Source: Betaproteobacteria bacterium
Lineage (GTDB): Bacteria; Pseudomonadota; Gammaproteobacteria; Burkholderiales; Rhodocyclaceae
Length of the DNA stretch: 64,000 bases
Assembly (NCBI GenBank): GCA_016234745.1
Contig: JACRAR010000062.1
Location: 1-64,000, forward strand
Reading direction: 5' to 3'
Part shown: piece after piece, positions 34,003 through 42,941 of the stretch
Layout of the letters: each line of letters begins with the position of its first letter
How positions within the stretch are numbered: position 1 is the first letter of the stretch
Notes under the pieces: model-generated
The model's database searches: none
What the model was told of the DNA's origin: nothing
The model's input: only the letters and a program-made list of their open reading frames with translations
Program-made: the position numbers and the translations under genes

Positions 34003-36087
34003 TCAAGCGCTCGCCACCAGTTCGGCGAGCAGCGCTTCCTGGGCGCAACTGCGGCCGCGGCGGGTGGCATGGATGGCGAAGCCGCCATTCGCGTCCATGA
34101 CCCAGGCCTGGCTGTTGTCTGCCAGATAGGGACGCAAGCCTTCCTTGATGACGCGGCGCTTGAGCTTCGGGTCGAGCACCGGAAAGCAGGATTCGATGCG
34201 ACGAAAGAAGTTGCGCTCCATCCAGTCGGCACTGGCGAGATAGACTTGCTCTTCGCCATCGGCATGGAAATAGAAAATGCGCGAGTGCTCGAGGAAGCGG
34301 CCGATCACCGAGCGCACCCGGATATTTTCCGAGAGTCCCTTGACGCCGGGGCGCAGGATGCAGCTGCCGCGCACGATCAGGTCGATTTCGACGCCAGTCT
34401 GCGAGGCCTGGTAGAGCGCCTCGATGATTTCCGGTTCCACCAGCGAATTCATCTTGGCGATGATCTGTCCCTTGCGGCCGGCGCGCGCGGCCTCGGTTTC
34501 CGCCTGGATCGCCGCGAGCACCTTGGCGTGCAGCGTGAAGGGCGCCTGCCACAGGTGTGTCAGGATATTCGCCTTGCCCAGGCCGGTGAGCTGCTTGAAG
34601 ATCTCGTTGACGTCGGCATTGATTTCCTCGTGGCAGGTGAGCAGGCCGAAGTCCGTGTAGAAGCGCGTAGTGCGCGGATGGTAATTGCCGGTGCCAAGGT
34701 GGCAGTAGCGCCGATAGCCGCTGCCCTTGGCGGTATCCTCGCGGCGCAGCACCTGCAGCATCTTGGCGTGGGTCTTGTAGCCGAACACGCCATACACCAC
34801 ATGCACGCCGACCTCCTCAAGGCGCGCGGCGATATTCAGGTTGGCTTCCTCATCGAAGCGCGCCATGAGTTCCACCACCACCGTGACTTCCTTGCCCTGC
34901 TGGGCCGCGCGCAGGAGGTGCTCCATGAGCACCGATTCGGTGCCGGTGCGATACACGGTCATGCGGATCGCGACCACCTGGGGATCGTCGGCGGCCTGCT
35001 GCAGGAACTGGATCACCGGGGTGAAGGACTGGTAGGGGTGATGCAGCAGGATGTCCTGTTTGCGGATGCTGGCGAAAATGTCGTAGCGCTTGGTCAGCGA
35101 TTTCGGCAGGCCGGGCTGGAAGGGGGCATATTTGAGGTCGGGACGGTCGACGCTGTCGGGCACCGACATCAGACGCACCAGATTGACGATGCCTGGTACG
35201 CGGAACATGTCGGTGCGATCCAGGCCGAATTGCTGCAGCAGAAAATCGGCCATGACCTCGGAGCAGTTGTCGGCAACCTCGAGGCGAACGGCATCGCCGA
35301 AGTGACGTTGCGGCAGTTCGCCCTGCAGGGCGGTGCGCAGGTTCTTGACTTCCTCGTCGTCGACGAACAGGTCCGAGTTGCGCGTGACGCGAAACTGGTA
35401 GCAGCCCAGCACATCCATGCCGGCAAACAACTCACCGACGTGCTGGTGCAGTACCGAGGAAAGAAACACAAAGCCGTAATCGAGTCCGGTGAGTTTCCTG
35501 GGCAACTGGATCACGCGCGGCAAGGCGCGCGGCGCCTGGACGATGGCGGCACCCGAGCTGCGGCCGAAGGCATCCGTGCCGTCGAGTTCGATGGCGAAAT
35601 TCAGGCTCTTGTTGAGCACCCGGGGGAAGGGGTGCGCGGGGTCGAGACCGATCGGGGTCAGCACCGGCATCACTTCGCGGCGGAAGTAGTCGTGGATCCA
35701 CTTGCTTTGCGCTTCCTTCCACAGGCTGCGGCGCAGGAAGACGATGCCTTCGGCCGCCAGGGACGGCAATATTTCATCGTTGAGCAGCGCATATTGCTCG
35801 GCGATCAGCGCGTGCGCCTGGAGTCCGACGCGACGAAACACTTCCTGCGGCGGCAGATTGTCGGTACCGGGAGTGTGGCTGCCGAGCTTGATTTGTTCCT
35901 TGAGTCCGGCGACACGGATTTCAAAGAATTCGTCCAGGTTGGACGAGACGATGCACAGAAAGCGCAACCGCTCCAGCAGCGGCACGCTGCTGTCGGCGGC
36001 TTGCGCCAGGACGCGCCGGTTGAAGGCGAGCAGCGACAGTTCGCGATTGAGGAAATGATCGGCAGGGTAGCGGCGCGGGGAGGTCAT
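34003..36087 (-). CDS. ppk1: Polyphosphate kinase 1
   Basis: A 694-residue enzyme that builds inorganic polyphosphate from ATP, usually membrane-associated. Motifs: FLNRELSLLAFNRRVL at the start, LRFLCIVSSNLDEFFEIRVAG, the autophosphorylated His in GYKTHAKMLQVLRRE, and the second active-site region SADWMERNFFRRIE. It is divergent from ppx with about 110 bases between; the pair forms the usual synthesis and breakdown module. It is followed by the GAF-HD-GYP gene on the same strand. Confidence 0.95.
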   Translation of the reverse strand: MTSPRRYPADHFLNRELSLLAFNRRVLAQAADSSVPLLERLRFLCIVSSNLDEFFEIRVAGLKEQIKLGSHTPGTDNLPPQEVFRRVGLQAHALIAEQYALLNDEILPSLAAEGIVFLRRSLWKEAQSKWIHDYFRREVMPVLTPIGLDPAHPFPRVLNKSLNFAIELDGTDAFGRSSGAAIVQAPRALPRVIQLPRKLTGLDYGFVFLSSVLHQHVGELFAGMDVLGCYQFRVTRNSDLFVDDEEVKNLRTALQGELPQRHFGDAVRLEVADNCSEVMADFLLQQFGLDRTDMFRVPGIVNLVRLMSVPDSVDRPDLKYAPFQPGLPKSLTKRYDIFASIRKQDILLHHPYQSFTPVIQFLQQAADDPQVVAIRMTVYRTGTESVLMEHLLRAAQQGKEVTVVVELMARFDEEANLNIAARLEEVGVHVVYGVFGYKTHAKMLQVLRREDTAKGSGYRRYCHLGTGNYHPRTTRFYTDFGLLTCHEEINADVNEIFKQLTGLGKANILTHLWQAPFTLHAKVLAAIQAETEAARAGRKGQIIAKMNSLVEPEIIEALYQASQTGVEIDLIVRGSCILRPGVKGLSENIRVRSVIGRFLEHSRIFYFHADGEEQVYLASADWMERNFFRRIESCFPVLDPKLKRRVIKEGLRPYLADNSQAWVMDANGGFAIHATRRGRSCAQEALLAELVASA

Positions 36088-36200
36088 GAACCGAGGAGTA
36101 CTCGCTTGACGTTGTCTGCTGCATTATAGGTGAATCCCATGAGCGTCAAGCGGGACCTGCGCACGGGCAGAGTAGAATGAAGCCTTGCTCGGGAGGTTGC

Positions 36201-37706
36201 TTGAATTACGAACTGATTGCCGCGGTAGACCTCGGTTCCAACAGTTTTCGCCTGCAGGTCGGGCGCATCGTCGGGAACCAGATTTATCCGCTCGATGCTC
36301 TAAAGGAATCGGTGCGCCTGGCGGCCGGGCTGACGGCACAAAGGACTCTCGACGGAGCCTCGCAACTGCGCGCACTGGAGTGCCTTGCGCGTTTCGGCGA
36401 GCGGCTGCGCGGCTTCGTGCCCGGGGCGGTGCGTGCGGTGGCGACCAATACCCTGCGTGTCGCCAAGAATGCGCCGCAGTTTCTGGCCCAGGCGGAAGCC
36501 GCTCTTGGCTTCCCGATCGAAGTCATTGCCGGACGCGAAGAAGCGCGACTGATATACCTAGGAGTTGCGCATACCCTGTCCAACCCGGGCAATCAACAGC
36601 TGGTGGTGGACATCGGCGGCGGCTCGACGGAACTCATCATCGGCCATAATTTTGATCCGCTGCAGCTCGAGTCGCTCTACATGGGGTGTGTCAGCTACAG
36701 CCTCAAGTATTTTCCGCAAGGCCAGGTGACCAAGCATGCCTTCAAGGAGGCCGAGTTGGCCGCGCGCAAGGAATTGCAGACGATAGTCGCCGCCTATCGC
36801 AGCACCGGGTGGGAGGAAGCCGTGGGTTCTTCCGGCACCGCCAAAGCCATCGTTGACCTGCTGGAACTCAACGGCTTGAATGATCCCGGGTTTCACGGTA
36901 TTACCCGGGAAGGTATCGACCATTTGAAGTCGCAACTTTGGCATGCCGGAAGCGTCAGCAATCTGCGGCTGGAAGGCTTGCGCCCGGAACGTGTGCCGGT
37001 GCTGCCGGGCGGCTTGAGCATCATGTCGGCCGTGTTCAAGGAATTCGCACTGGAGCAGATGACCTTCTCCGAAGGCGCCTTGCGCCTTGGCGTGCTGTAC
37101 GACCTGCTTGGCCGCTATCACCACGACGACCAGCGCGAGGAAACGGTCAGCCAGTTCATGCAGCGTTATGCGGTCGACCGGCATCAGGCAGCCCGCGTCA
37201 GTCAAACGGCGCTGGCCCTGTTGCAGCAGCTCTGCCCGGATGCGACCGGACAGGATCAGGGCGATACGCAGTTTCTTCTCTGGGCGGCACGCCTGCACGA
37301 GATCGGCATTTCGGTGGCGCACTCGAGTTATCACAAACACAGCGCCTATATATTGGCCAATGCCGATATGCCGGGCTTTTCGAAGCGGGACCAGGAACGT
37401 TTGTCGCGCATTGTTCTCGCGCATCGCGGTAAACTGGAACGGGTCCAGGCCAGCTTGAGCGAACCGCGCGATTCGATGCTGATTTTCTGCATGCGCCTGG
37501 CCGCCTTGTTCCACCGCGCCCGCGACGATGCGCCCATGCCCGGCGTGCTGGCGGCTGCCACGGAGCGCGGCTTCAAGTTGACGGTCGATGATGCCTGGCT
37601 TGGTGCATCACCCTTGACCGCCGCGGCGCTTGAGGAAGAAGCCAGGCAATGGGCTGGATTGGATATGGAATTGCGCTTGAAGCGCGAAAAATACAAGCAA
37701 CATTGA
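36201..37706 (+). CDS. ppx: Exopolyphosphatase (Ppx/GppA family)
   Basis: A protein of about 501 residues of the ASKHA fold that removes terminal phosphates from polyphosphate, with GppA activity on pppGpp possible. Motifs: AAVDLGSNSFRLQVG, GREEARLIYLGV, VVDIGGGSTELI and SSGTAKAI. The C-terminal domain has an HD-like region (AARLHEIG). The TTG at 36201 is proposed as start because GGGAGG lies just upstream and the next residues NYELIAAVDLGSNS are family-like; an ATG at 36177 would add eight residues. It probably leads into the acyl-CoA ligase gene 14 bases downstream. Confidence 0.92.
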   Translation: MNYELIAAVDLGSNSFRLQVGRIVGNQIYPLDALKESVRLAAGLTAQRTLDGASQLRALECLARFGERLRGFVPGAVRAVATNTLRVAKNAPQFLAQAEAALGFPIEVIAGREEARLIYLGVAHTLSNPGNQQLVVDIGGGSTELIIGHNFDPLQLESLYMGCVSYSLKYFPQGQVTKHAFKEAELAARKELQTIVAAYRSTGWEEAVGSSGTAKAIVDLLELNGLNDPGFHGITREGIDHLKSQLWHAGSVSNLRLEGLRPERVPVLPGGLSIMSAVFKEFALEQMTFSEGALRLGVLYDLLGRYHHDDQREETVSQFMQRYAVDRHQAARVSQTALALLQQLCPDATGQDQGDTQFLLWAARLHEIGISVAHSSYHKHSAYILANADMPGFSKRDQERLSRIVLAHRGKLERVQASLSEPRDSMLIFCMRLAALFHRARDDAPMPGVLAAATERGFKLTVDDAWLGASPLTAAALEEEARQWAGLDMELRLKREKYKQH

Positions 37707-37720
37707 TTACGGAGAAAATG

Positions 37721-39358
37721 ATGTCAAATCCCTACGCGAGCGGCCTCGACAAGAATGCCGCGAATCATGTGCAACTTACGCCGCTCACATTCCTTGAGCG
37801 TTCGGCCTATGTCTATCCCAAACGCGTAGCAATGATCCATGGACACCGCCGCTATACCTGGGCCGAAGCCTATACGCGCAGCCGCCGGCTGGCGTCGGCG
37901 CTGACACAGCGGGGCATCGTCGAGGGCGACACCGTTGCGGTGATGCTCAACAACACGCCGGAAATGCTCGAATGCCATTTTGGCGTGCCCATGACCGGGG
38001 CGGTCCTCAACACCTTGAATACCCGCCTCGATCCGGAGAGCATTGCCTTCATGCTGAACCATGGTGAAGCCAAGATGCTGATTGCCGATCGCGAATATTC
38101 GCCCATGGTGAAACGGGCGCTGGAATTGCTGGAGCGTTCGATCATGCTGGTGGAGGTGGATGACACCGAGTACACCGGGCCTGGCGATCGCCTCGGCGAT
38201 CTTGATTACGAGGCTTTCCTCGCCGGCGGCGATCCCAACTATGCCTGGCAGAATCCTGCCGACGAATGGAATGCCATATCGCTCAACTACACCTCGGGCA
38301 CCACGGGCAACCCCAAGGGCGTGGTCTATCACCATCGCGGCGCCTATCTCAACGCGGTATCCAACATCGTTTCCTGGGGCATGCCGCCGCAGGCCGTGTA
38401 TTTGTGGACGCTGCCGATGTTCCACTGCAACGGTTGGTGCTTCCCCTGGACCATTGCGGCCAATTCCGGCACCAATGTCTGCTTGCGTCGCGTCGATGCC
38501 AAGCTGGTGCTCGATGCCATCCGTGAACACCAGGTGACCCATTATTGCGGGGCACCGATCGTGCATTCCATGCTCATCAATGCGCCAGCAGAGTGGCGTG
38601 CCGGCATCAACCACAAGGTCAGCGCCCTGGTGGCGGCCGCGCCGCCGCCGGCTGCCGTGATCGAGGGCATGGAGACCATCGGCTTCAATATCACCCATGT
38701 TTATGGACTCACGGAAACCTACGGCCCGGCGGCCGTTTGCGCCAAGCACGTCGAGTGGGATGCGCTCAGCATTGACCAGCGCACCGAACGCAACGGCCGC
38801 CAGGGTGTGCGGTACCACATGCAGGAAGGAGTGACCGTGATGGATCCGCTGACCATGCAGCCGGTGCCCTGGGATGGCGAGACCATGGGCGAGATCATGT
38901 TTCGCGGCAACATCGTGATGAAGGGCTATCTCAAGAATCCCAAAGCCAGCGAGGAGTCCTTCTCCGGAGGCTGGTACCACACCGGCGACCTGGCGGTGAT
39001 GCAACCTGACGGCTACGTCAAGATCAAGGACCGTTCCAAGGATGTGATCATCTCGGGGGGCGAAAATATTTCTTCGGTGGAAATCGAAGACACGCTTTAT
39101 CGGCATCCGGCCGTGATGTCGGTGGCCGTGGTCGCGACGCCGGATCCGAAATGGGGCGAGGTGCCCTGCGCCTTCGTCGAAACCAAGGAGGGCGTGAACG
39201 CCACCGCGGAAGAACTCACGGCCTTCTGCCGGGAGCGTATGGCGCACTTCAAAGTGCCCAAGAGATTCATCTTCGAAGCTTTGCCCAAGACTTCGACCGG
39301 AAAGATCCAGAAGTACGTTCTGCGCCAGAGGGCGAAGTCTGCTGCTGCGATAGAATAG
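37721..39358 (+). CDS. Acyl-CoA ligase (AMP-forming; medium-chain or DmdB-like)
   Basis: A 545-residue ANL superfamily ligase that activates a carboxylic acid to its CoA ester. Motifs: YTSGTTGNPKGVVYHHRGAY (ATP loop), HVYGLTETYGP, YHTGDLAVMQPDGYVKIKDRSKD, and the C-terminal PKTSTGKIQK with the catalytic Lys. The middle part (TLPMFHCNGWCFPW) is shared by medium-chain ligases and by DmdB, the methylmercaptopropionate ligase, so the substrate is open. An ATG three bases upstream is an alternative start. It heads a catabolic operon continuing to the dehydrogenase at 42942-44732. Confidence 0.9.
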   Translation: MSNPYASGLDKNAANHVQLTPLTFLERSAYVYPKRVAMIHGHRRYTWAEAYTRSRRLASALTQRGIVEGDTVAVMLNNTPEMLECHFGVPMTGAVLNTLNTRLDPESIAFMLNHGEAKMLIADREYSPMVKRALELLERSIMLVEVDDTEYTGPGDRLGDLDYEAFLAGGDPNYAWQNPADEWNAISLNYTSGTTGNPKGVVYHHRGAYLNAVSNIVSWGMPPQAVYLWTLPMFHCNGWCFPWTIAANSGTNVCLRRVDAKLVLDAIREHQVTHYCGAPIVHSMLINAPAEWRAGINHKVSALVAAAPPPAAVIEGMETIGFNITHVYGLTETYGPAAVCAKHVEWDALSIDQRTERNGRQGVRYHMQEGVTVMDPLTMQPVPWDGETMGEIMFRGNIVMKGYLKNPKASEESFSGGWYHTGDLAVMQPDGYVKIKDRSKDVIISGGENISSVEIEDTLYRHPAVMSVAVVATPDPKWGEVPCAFVETKEGVNATAEELTAFCRERMAHFKVPKRFIFEALPKTSTGKIQKYVLRQRAKSAAAIE

Positions 39359-39426
39359 ATCTGAAGTTGAAGTCTCCGGCTCGGGGAGGCATATGCATCC
39401 TGGCCGAATTGTAAAGTGAGGGAACC

Positions 39427-40239
39427 ATGTCCCTGAAAAATTTGATGGTGCATCTGGATCAAGGTGAGCGTTCTCCAGTCCGACTCGAACTGGCCGTCGC
39501 GCTGGCAAAAAAACATCGGGCCAGATTGGTTGGCGTATTTGGTCAAAGGGCTCAGGCGCTGCAGGTGGGCATCGTCGCCAGTTGGCCGAGTCCCGCTTAC
39601 CTTGCTGCCGCTGCGCAGACCAAGGCGCTGTTCGAGAATGCTTGTGCCGGCCTGGAGCAGGCGCATTGGCACGACATCAATCGGGGCAGCGACCACGAAT
39701 TGTTGCGGCAGATCACCGATATCGCACGCTATTTCGACATGATCATCATGGGGCAGCACGACGAAGCCAAGGGCGATCTGGTGCCGGCGGACCTGCCCGA
39801 GGAAGTGATCGTCAATTCGGGACGGCCGGTATTGATGGTGCCCTACGCGGGCAGTTTCAGTGCGGACTTCCAGCGTCCCCTGATGGCCTGGAACAAGTCC
39901 CGCGAAGCGGCACACGCGTTCAATGATGCATTGCCGTTGATCGAAGGTTGCGGCGAAGCGACGATCGTGTCTCTCGATACCCAGCATGAGCATGCCCAGG
40001 CCTGCTGCGCCGAACTGACCAGCCACTTTGCCTGCCATGGCGTGAAGATCAAGACGGATATCCTGGTGGTCGACGATATCGGCATCATGGACATGCTGCT
40101 GAATCGGGTGACCGACCGCGACGCCGACCTGCTGGTGATGGGTGCGCATGGCCAGATCGGCTTCCCGTTTGTCAGTCGCGGCGCTGGCACACGTTATATT
40201 CTGCGGCACATGACCGTGCCGGTTTTGCTGTCCAACTAA
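39427..40239 (+). CDS. Tandem universal stress protein
   Basis: A 270-residue protein with two UspA-like domains. Domain 1 (about 1-140) starts MSLKNLMVHLDQGE, domain 2 (about 145-270) ends in the nucleotide-binding motif LVMGAHGQIGFPFVSRGAGTRYILRHMTVPVLLSN. UspA proteins bind ATP or AMP and support survival under stress. The gene sits between the acyl-CoA ligase and the hydratase-like gene on the same strand, with GAGGG upstream. Confidence 0.9.
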   Translation: MSLKNLMVHLDQGERSPVRLELAVALAKKHRARLVGVFGQRAQALQVGIVASWPSPAYLAAAAQTKALFENACAGLEQAHWHDINRGSDHELLRQITDIARYFDMIIMGQHDEAKGDLVPADLPEEVIVNSGRPVLMVPYAGSFSADFQRPLMAWNKSREAAHAFNDALPLIEGCGEATIVSLDTQHEHAQACCAELTSHFACHGVKIKTDILVVDDIGIMDMLLNRVTDRDADLLVMGAHGQIGFPFVSRGAGTRYILRHMTVPVLLSN

Positions 40240-40266
40240 TTTCGTTGTTTCAGTAAGGAGTTCGCC

Positions 40267-41070
40267 ATGAGCGCCGTTCCGCAAGCCGAAGCCAGCCAAC
40301 CCCTGTTGTTGCGTCAGGACGAGGCCGGCGTGACCACGCTGACCCTGAACCGTCCCGCCCAGTTCAACTCGCTCTCGGAGGAACTGCTGAGCGAGCTGCA
40401 GGCGGCGCTCGATGCCGTCGCCAAGGAACCGCAGATCCGCGCCGTGGTGATCGCCGGCGCCGGCAAGGCCTTCTGCTCCGGCCACGATCTGAAGCAGATG
40501 CGCGCCAATCACAGCAAGGAATACATGCAGAAGCTGTTTCGTCAGTGCGGCAAGGTGATGATGAGCGTGGGTTCGCTGCCGCAACCGGTGATTGCGCGCG
40601 TGCATGGCATCGCCACCGCGGCCGGATGCCAGTTGGTGGCCGCCTGTGATCTGGCGGTGGCTTCCGATGTGGCGCGCTTTGCCGTCTCCGGCATCAACGT
40701 CGGACTGTTCTGTTCCACACCCGCAGTGGCGCTTTCACGCAACATGGGCCGCAAGCAGGCCATGGAAATGCTCGTCACCGGAGATTTCATCGACGCCGCC
40801 GAGGCGCAGCGACGCGGCATGGTGAACCGCGTGGTGCCGCTCGACCAACTCGATGCCGAAATCAAAAAGCTGACCGATTCGATCTGTGCCAAGTCGGCGG
40901 TTGCCATCAGCATGGGCAAGCAGTTGTTCTACAAGCAACTCGAGATGGGCGTCGAAGGCGCCTATCAGCTGGCCGCTGAAACAATGGCTTGCAACATGAT
41001 GGCGGCAGACGCCGGCGAGGGCATCGATGCCTTCATGCAAAAGCGCAAGCCGGAATGGCGGGGTTGCTGA
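40267..41070 (+). CDS. Enoyl-CoA hydratase/isomerase-like protein (ECHDC3 type)
   Basis: A 267-residue crotonase-fold protein. The CoA-binding oxyanion pocket is kept (AFCSGHDLKQM; GIATAAGCQ). However, the two catalytic glutamates of classical hydratases are replaced by Gln122 (GCQL instead of GCEL) and Gly142 (SGIN instead of PEI). The stretch INVGLFCSTPAVALSRNMGRKQAMEML closely matches the ECHDC3 subgroup. Water addition to enoyl-CoA is therefore doubtful; another crotonase reaction or a non-catalytic role is possible. It has a GGAG ribosome site and lies in the catabolic operon. Confidence 0.88.
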   Translation: MSAVPQAEASQPLLLRQDEAGVTTLTLNRPAQFNSLSEELLSELQAALDAVAKEPQIRAVVIAGAGKAFCSGHDLKQMRANHSKEYMQKLFRQCGKVMMSVGSLPQPVIARVHGIATAAGCQLVAACDLAVASDVARFAVSGINVGLFCSTPAVALSRNMGRKQAMEMLVTGDFIDAAEAQRRGMVNRVVPLDQLDAEIKKLTDSICAKSAVAISMGKQLFYKQLEMGVEGAYQLAAETMACNMMAADAGEGIDAFMQKRKPEWRGC

Positions 41071-41234
41071 AGCGGAAAATCTGACCGGCACTCGCGCTTT
41101 CTATTACGCTTTCATCAAAGCAGGCAACACTCTACGGCGTTCCCCGCTGTAAAAAGTCGGCTTCCGGGCAAACCCGGCAAGCTCAATTCAGTGCATAATT
41201 AGCGCTTGATTTATCGTGCTAAAGGAGCCCTGTC

Positions 41235-41984
41235 TTGAAGATTCTGGTACCAGTCAAGCGCGTGGTGGATTACAACGTCAAAGTGCGCGTCAAAGCCGAC
41301 GGCACAGGCGTCGATCTGGCCAACGTGAAAATGTCGATGAACCCTTTCGACGAAATCGCCATCGAGGAAGCGGTACGGCTCAGAGAGGCCGGTATCGCCA
41401 AGGAAGTCATCGCGGTCAGTTGCGGTGTTGCCGCTTGCCAGGAAACCCTGCGCACGGCCATGGCGATTGGCGCCGACCGTTCCATTCTGGTCGAGTCCGA
41501 TGTCGACCTGCAGCCCCTCGCTGTCGCCAAGCTGATCAAGGCCGTCGCCGCAAAGGAACAGCCGCAGATCGTGATCTTTGGCAAGCAGGCCATCGACGAC
41601 GATGCCAATCAGACCGGACAGATGTTTGCCGCCCTGATGGGCTGGCCGCAGGCGACTTTCGCCTCCAAAGTCGTGGTGTCCGGCGACACGGCGAGCGTGA
41701 CGCGAGAAATCGACGGCGGTGCGGAAACCCTCGAGTTCAAGTTGCCCATGGTCATCACCACCGACCTGCGCCTCAACGAGCCGCGCTACGCGACCCTGCC
41801 CAACATCATGAAGGCCAAGAAGAAACAGTTGGATGTCCTCAAGCCGGCCGATCTCGGCGTGGATGTGACGCCGCGCCTGACGACCTTGAAAGTTTCCGAG
41901 CCGCCCAAGCGCGGTGCCGGCATCAAGGTGGCCGATGTCAAGGACCTCGTTGCCAAACTCAAGAATGAAGCCAAGGTGATCTGA
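41235..41984 (+). CDS. etfB: Electron transfer flavoprotein beta subunit (canonical set)
   Basis: A 249-residue EtfB, the normal size. The start codon is TTG with a strong AAAGGAG site at 41221-41227. The AMP-binding region reads [12 protein letters not shown] (119-130), as in the respiratory ETFs. It begins [20 protein letters not shown], the usual EtfB opening. The stop codon shares one base with the etfA start (TGATG). It hands electrons from acyl-CoA dehydrogenase to ETF-quinone oxidoreductase, whose gene is at 49.5-51.1 kb. Confidence 0.95.
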   Translation: MKILVPVKRVVDYNVKVRVKADGTGVDLANVKMSMNPFDEIAIEEAVRLREAGIAKEVIAVSCGVAACQETLRTAMAIGADRSILVESDVDLQPLAVAKLIKAVAAKEQPQIVIFGKQAIDDDANQTGQMFAALMGWPQATFASKVVVSGDTASVTREIDGGAETLEFKLPMVITTDLRLNEPRYATLPNIMKAKKKQLDVLKPADLGVDVTPRLTTLKVSEPPKRGAGIKVADVKDLVAKLKNEAKVI

Positions 41985-42919
41985 TGAGCCTACTTGTTAT
42001 TGCAGAACACGACAATGCCGCACTGAAGGCGGTCACCCTCAACACCGTTGCCGCCGCGCAGAAGATCGGCGGAGAGATCCATGTGCTGGTCGCCGGCAGC
42101 GGTTGCGCCGCGGTCGCTGCCGCCGCAGCGAAAATTGCCGGCGTGAGCAAGGTCAAGCTGGCCGATGCCGCCCACTATGCCGATCAGACCGCGGAAAACC
42201 TCGCCGCCCTGGTGCAGGCAAATGCCGCCGGCTACAGCCATATTCTTGCTGCCGCCACTGGCGGTGGCAAAAATCTGCTGCCGCGCGTCGCGGCCCTGCT
42301 CGATGTGGCACAGATCTCGGAAATCACCGCGGTGGAAAGCCCGGATACTTTCGTGCGTCCGACCTATGCCGGCAATGCCATGGCCACGGTGAAATCCGCC
42401 GACGCCGTGAAAGTCATCACCGTGCGCAGCACCGGCTTCGATCCGGTCGCCGCGGAAGGCGGCAGTGCCGCCGTGGAAGCAGTCGCAGCGGCGGCCGATC
42501 TGGGGCTGGCCAAGATGACCGGTCGCGAAATCACCAAGAGCGCGCGTCCCGAGTTGGGTGCGGCCAAGGTCATCGTCTCCGGCGGACGCGGCATGGGCTC
42601 CGGCGAGAACTACCATAAATTGCTCGAGCCTTTGGCAGACAAGCTGAATGCCGCGTTGGGCGCCTCGCGCGCAGCCGTCGACGCAGGCTTCGTGCCGAAC
42701 GACTACCAGGTCGGCCAGACCGGGAAGATCGTCGCGCCGCAGCTGTATTTCGCGATCGGCATCTCGGGCGCGATCCAGCATCTCGCCGGCATGAAGGACA
42801 GCAAGGTGATCGTCGCGATCAACAAGGATGAAGACGCACCCATCTTCCAGGTCGCGGATTACGGGCTGGTTGCCGACCTGTTCCAGGCGGTGCCGGAGCT
42901 CATCGCCGAGTTGGGCTGA
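41984..42919 (+). CDS. etfA: Electron transfer flavoprotein alpha subunit (canonical set)
   Basis: A 311-residue EtfA. The C-terminal FAD domain has [55 protein letters not shown] and [15 protein letters not shown], all canonical. It is coupled to etfB by a one-base overlap and followed 22 bases later by an acyl-CoA dehydrogenase gene. This set is the likely partner of that dehydrogenase and of general beta-oxidation. Confidence 0.95.
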   Translation: MSLLVIAEHDNAALKAVTLNTVAAAQKIGGEIHVLVAGSGCAAVAAAAAKIAGVSKVKLADAAHYADQTAENLAALVQANAAGYSHILAAATGGGKNLLPRVAALLDVAQISEITAVESPDTFVRPTYAGNAMATVKSADAVKVITVRSTGFDPVAAEGGSAAVEAVAAAADLGLAKMTGREITKSARPELGAAKVIVSGGRGMGSGENYHKLLEPLADKLNAALGASRAAVDAGFVPNDYQVGQTGKIVAPQLYFAIGISGAIQHLAGMKDSKVIVAINKDEDAPIFQVADYGLVADLFQAVPELIAELG

Positions 42920-42941
42920 AGCAGTCTTTTGAGAACGAACC

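Noticed and set aside
34069-36129. Very long open frame on the plus strand antisense to ppk1 (686 codons)
   Set aside because: It mirrors the codon pattern of a GC-rich gene on the other strand, has no recognisable domain, and ppk1 explains the region fully.
37724-39508. Long open frame antisense to the acyl-CoA ligase gene (594 codons)
   Set aside because: His/Arg/Gly-rich composition without domains is typical of antisense frames in GC-rich DNA.
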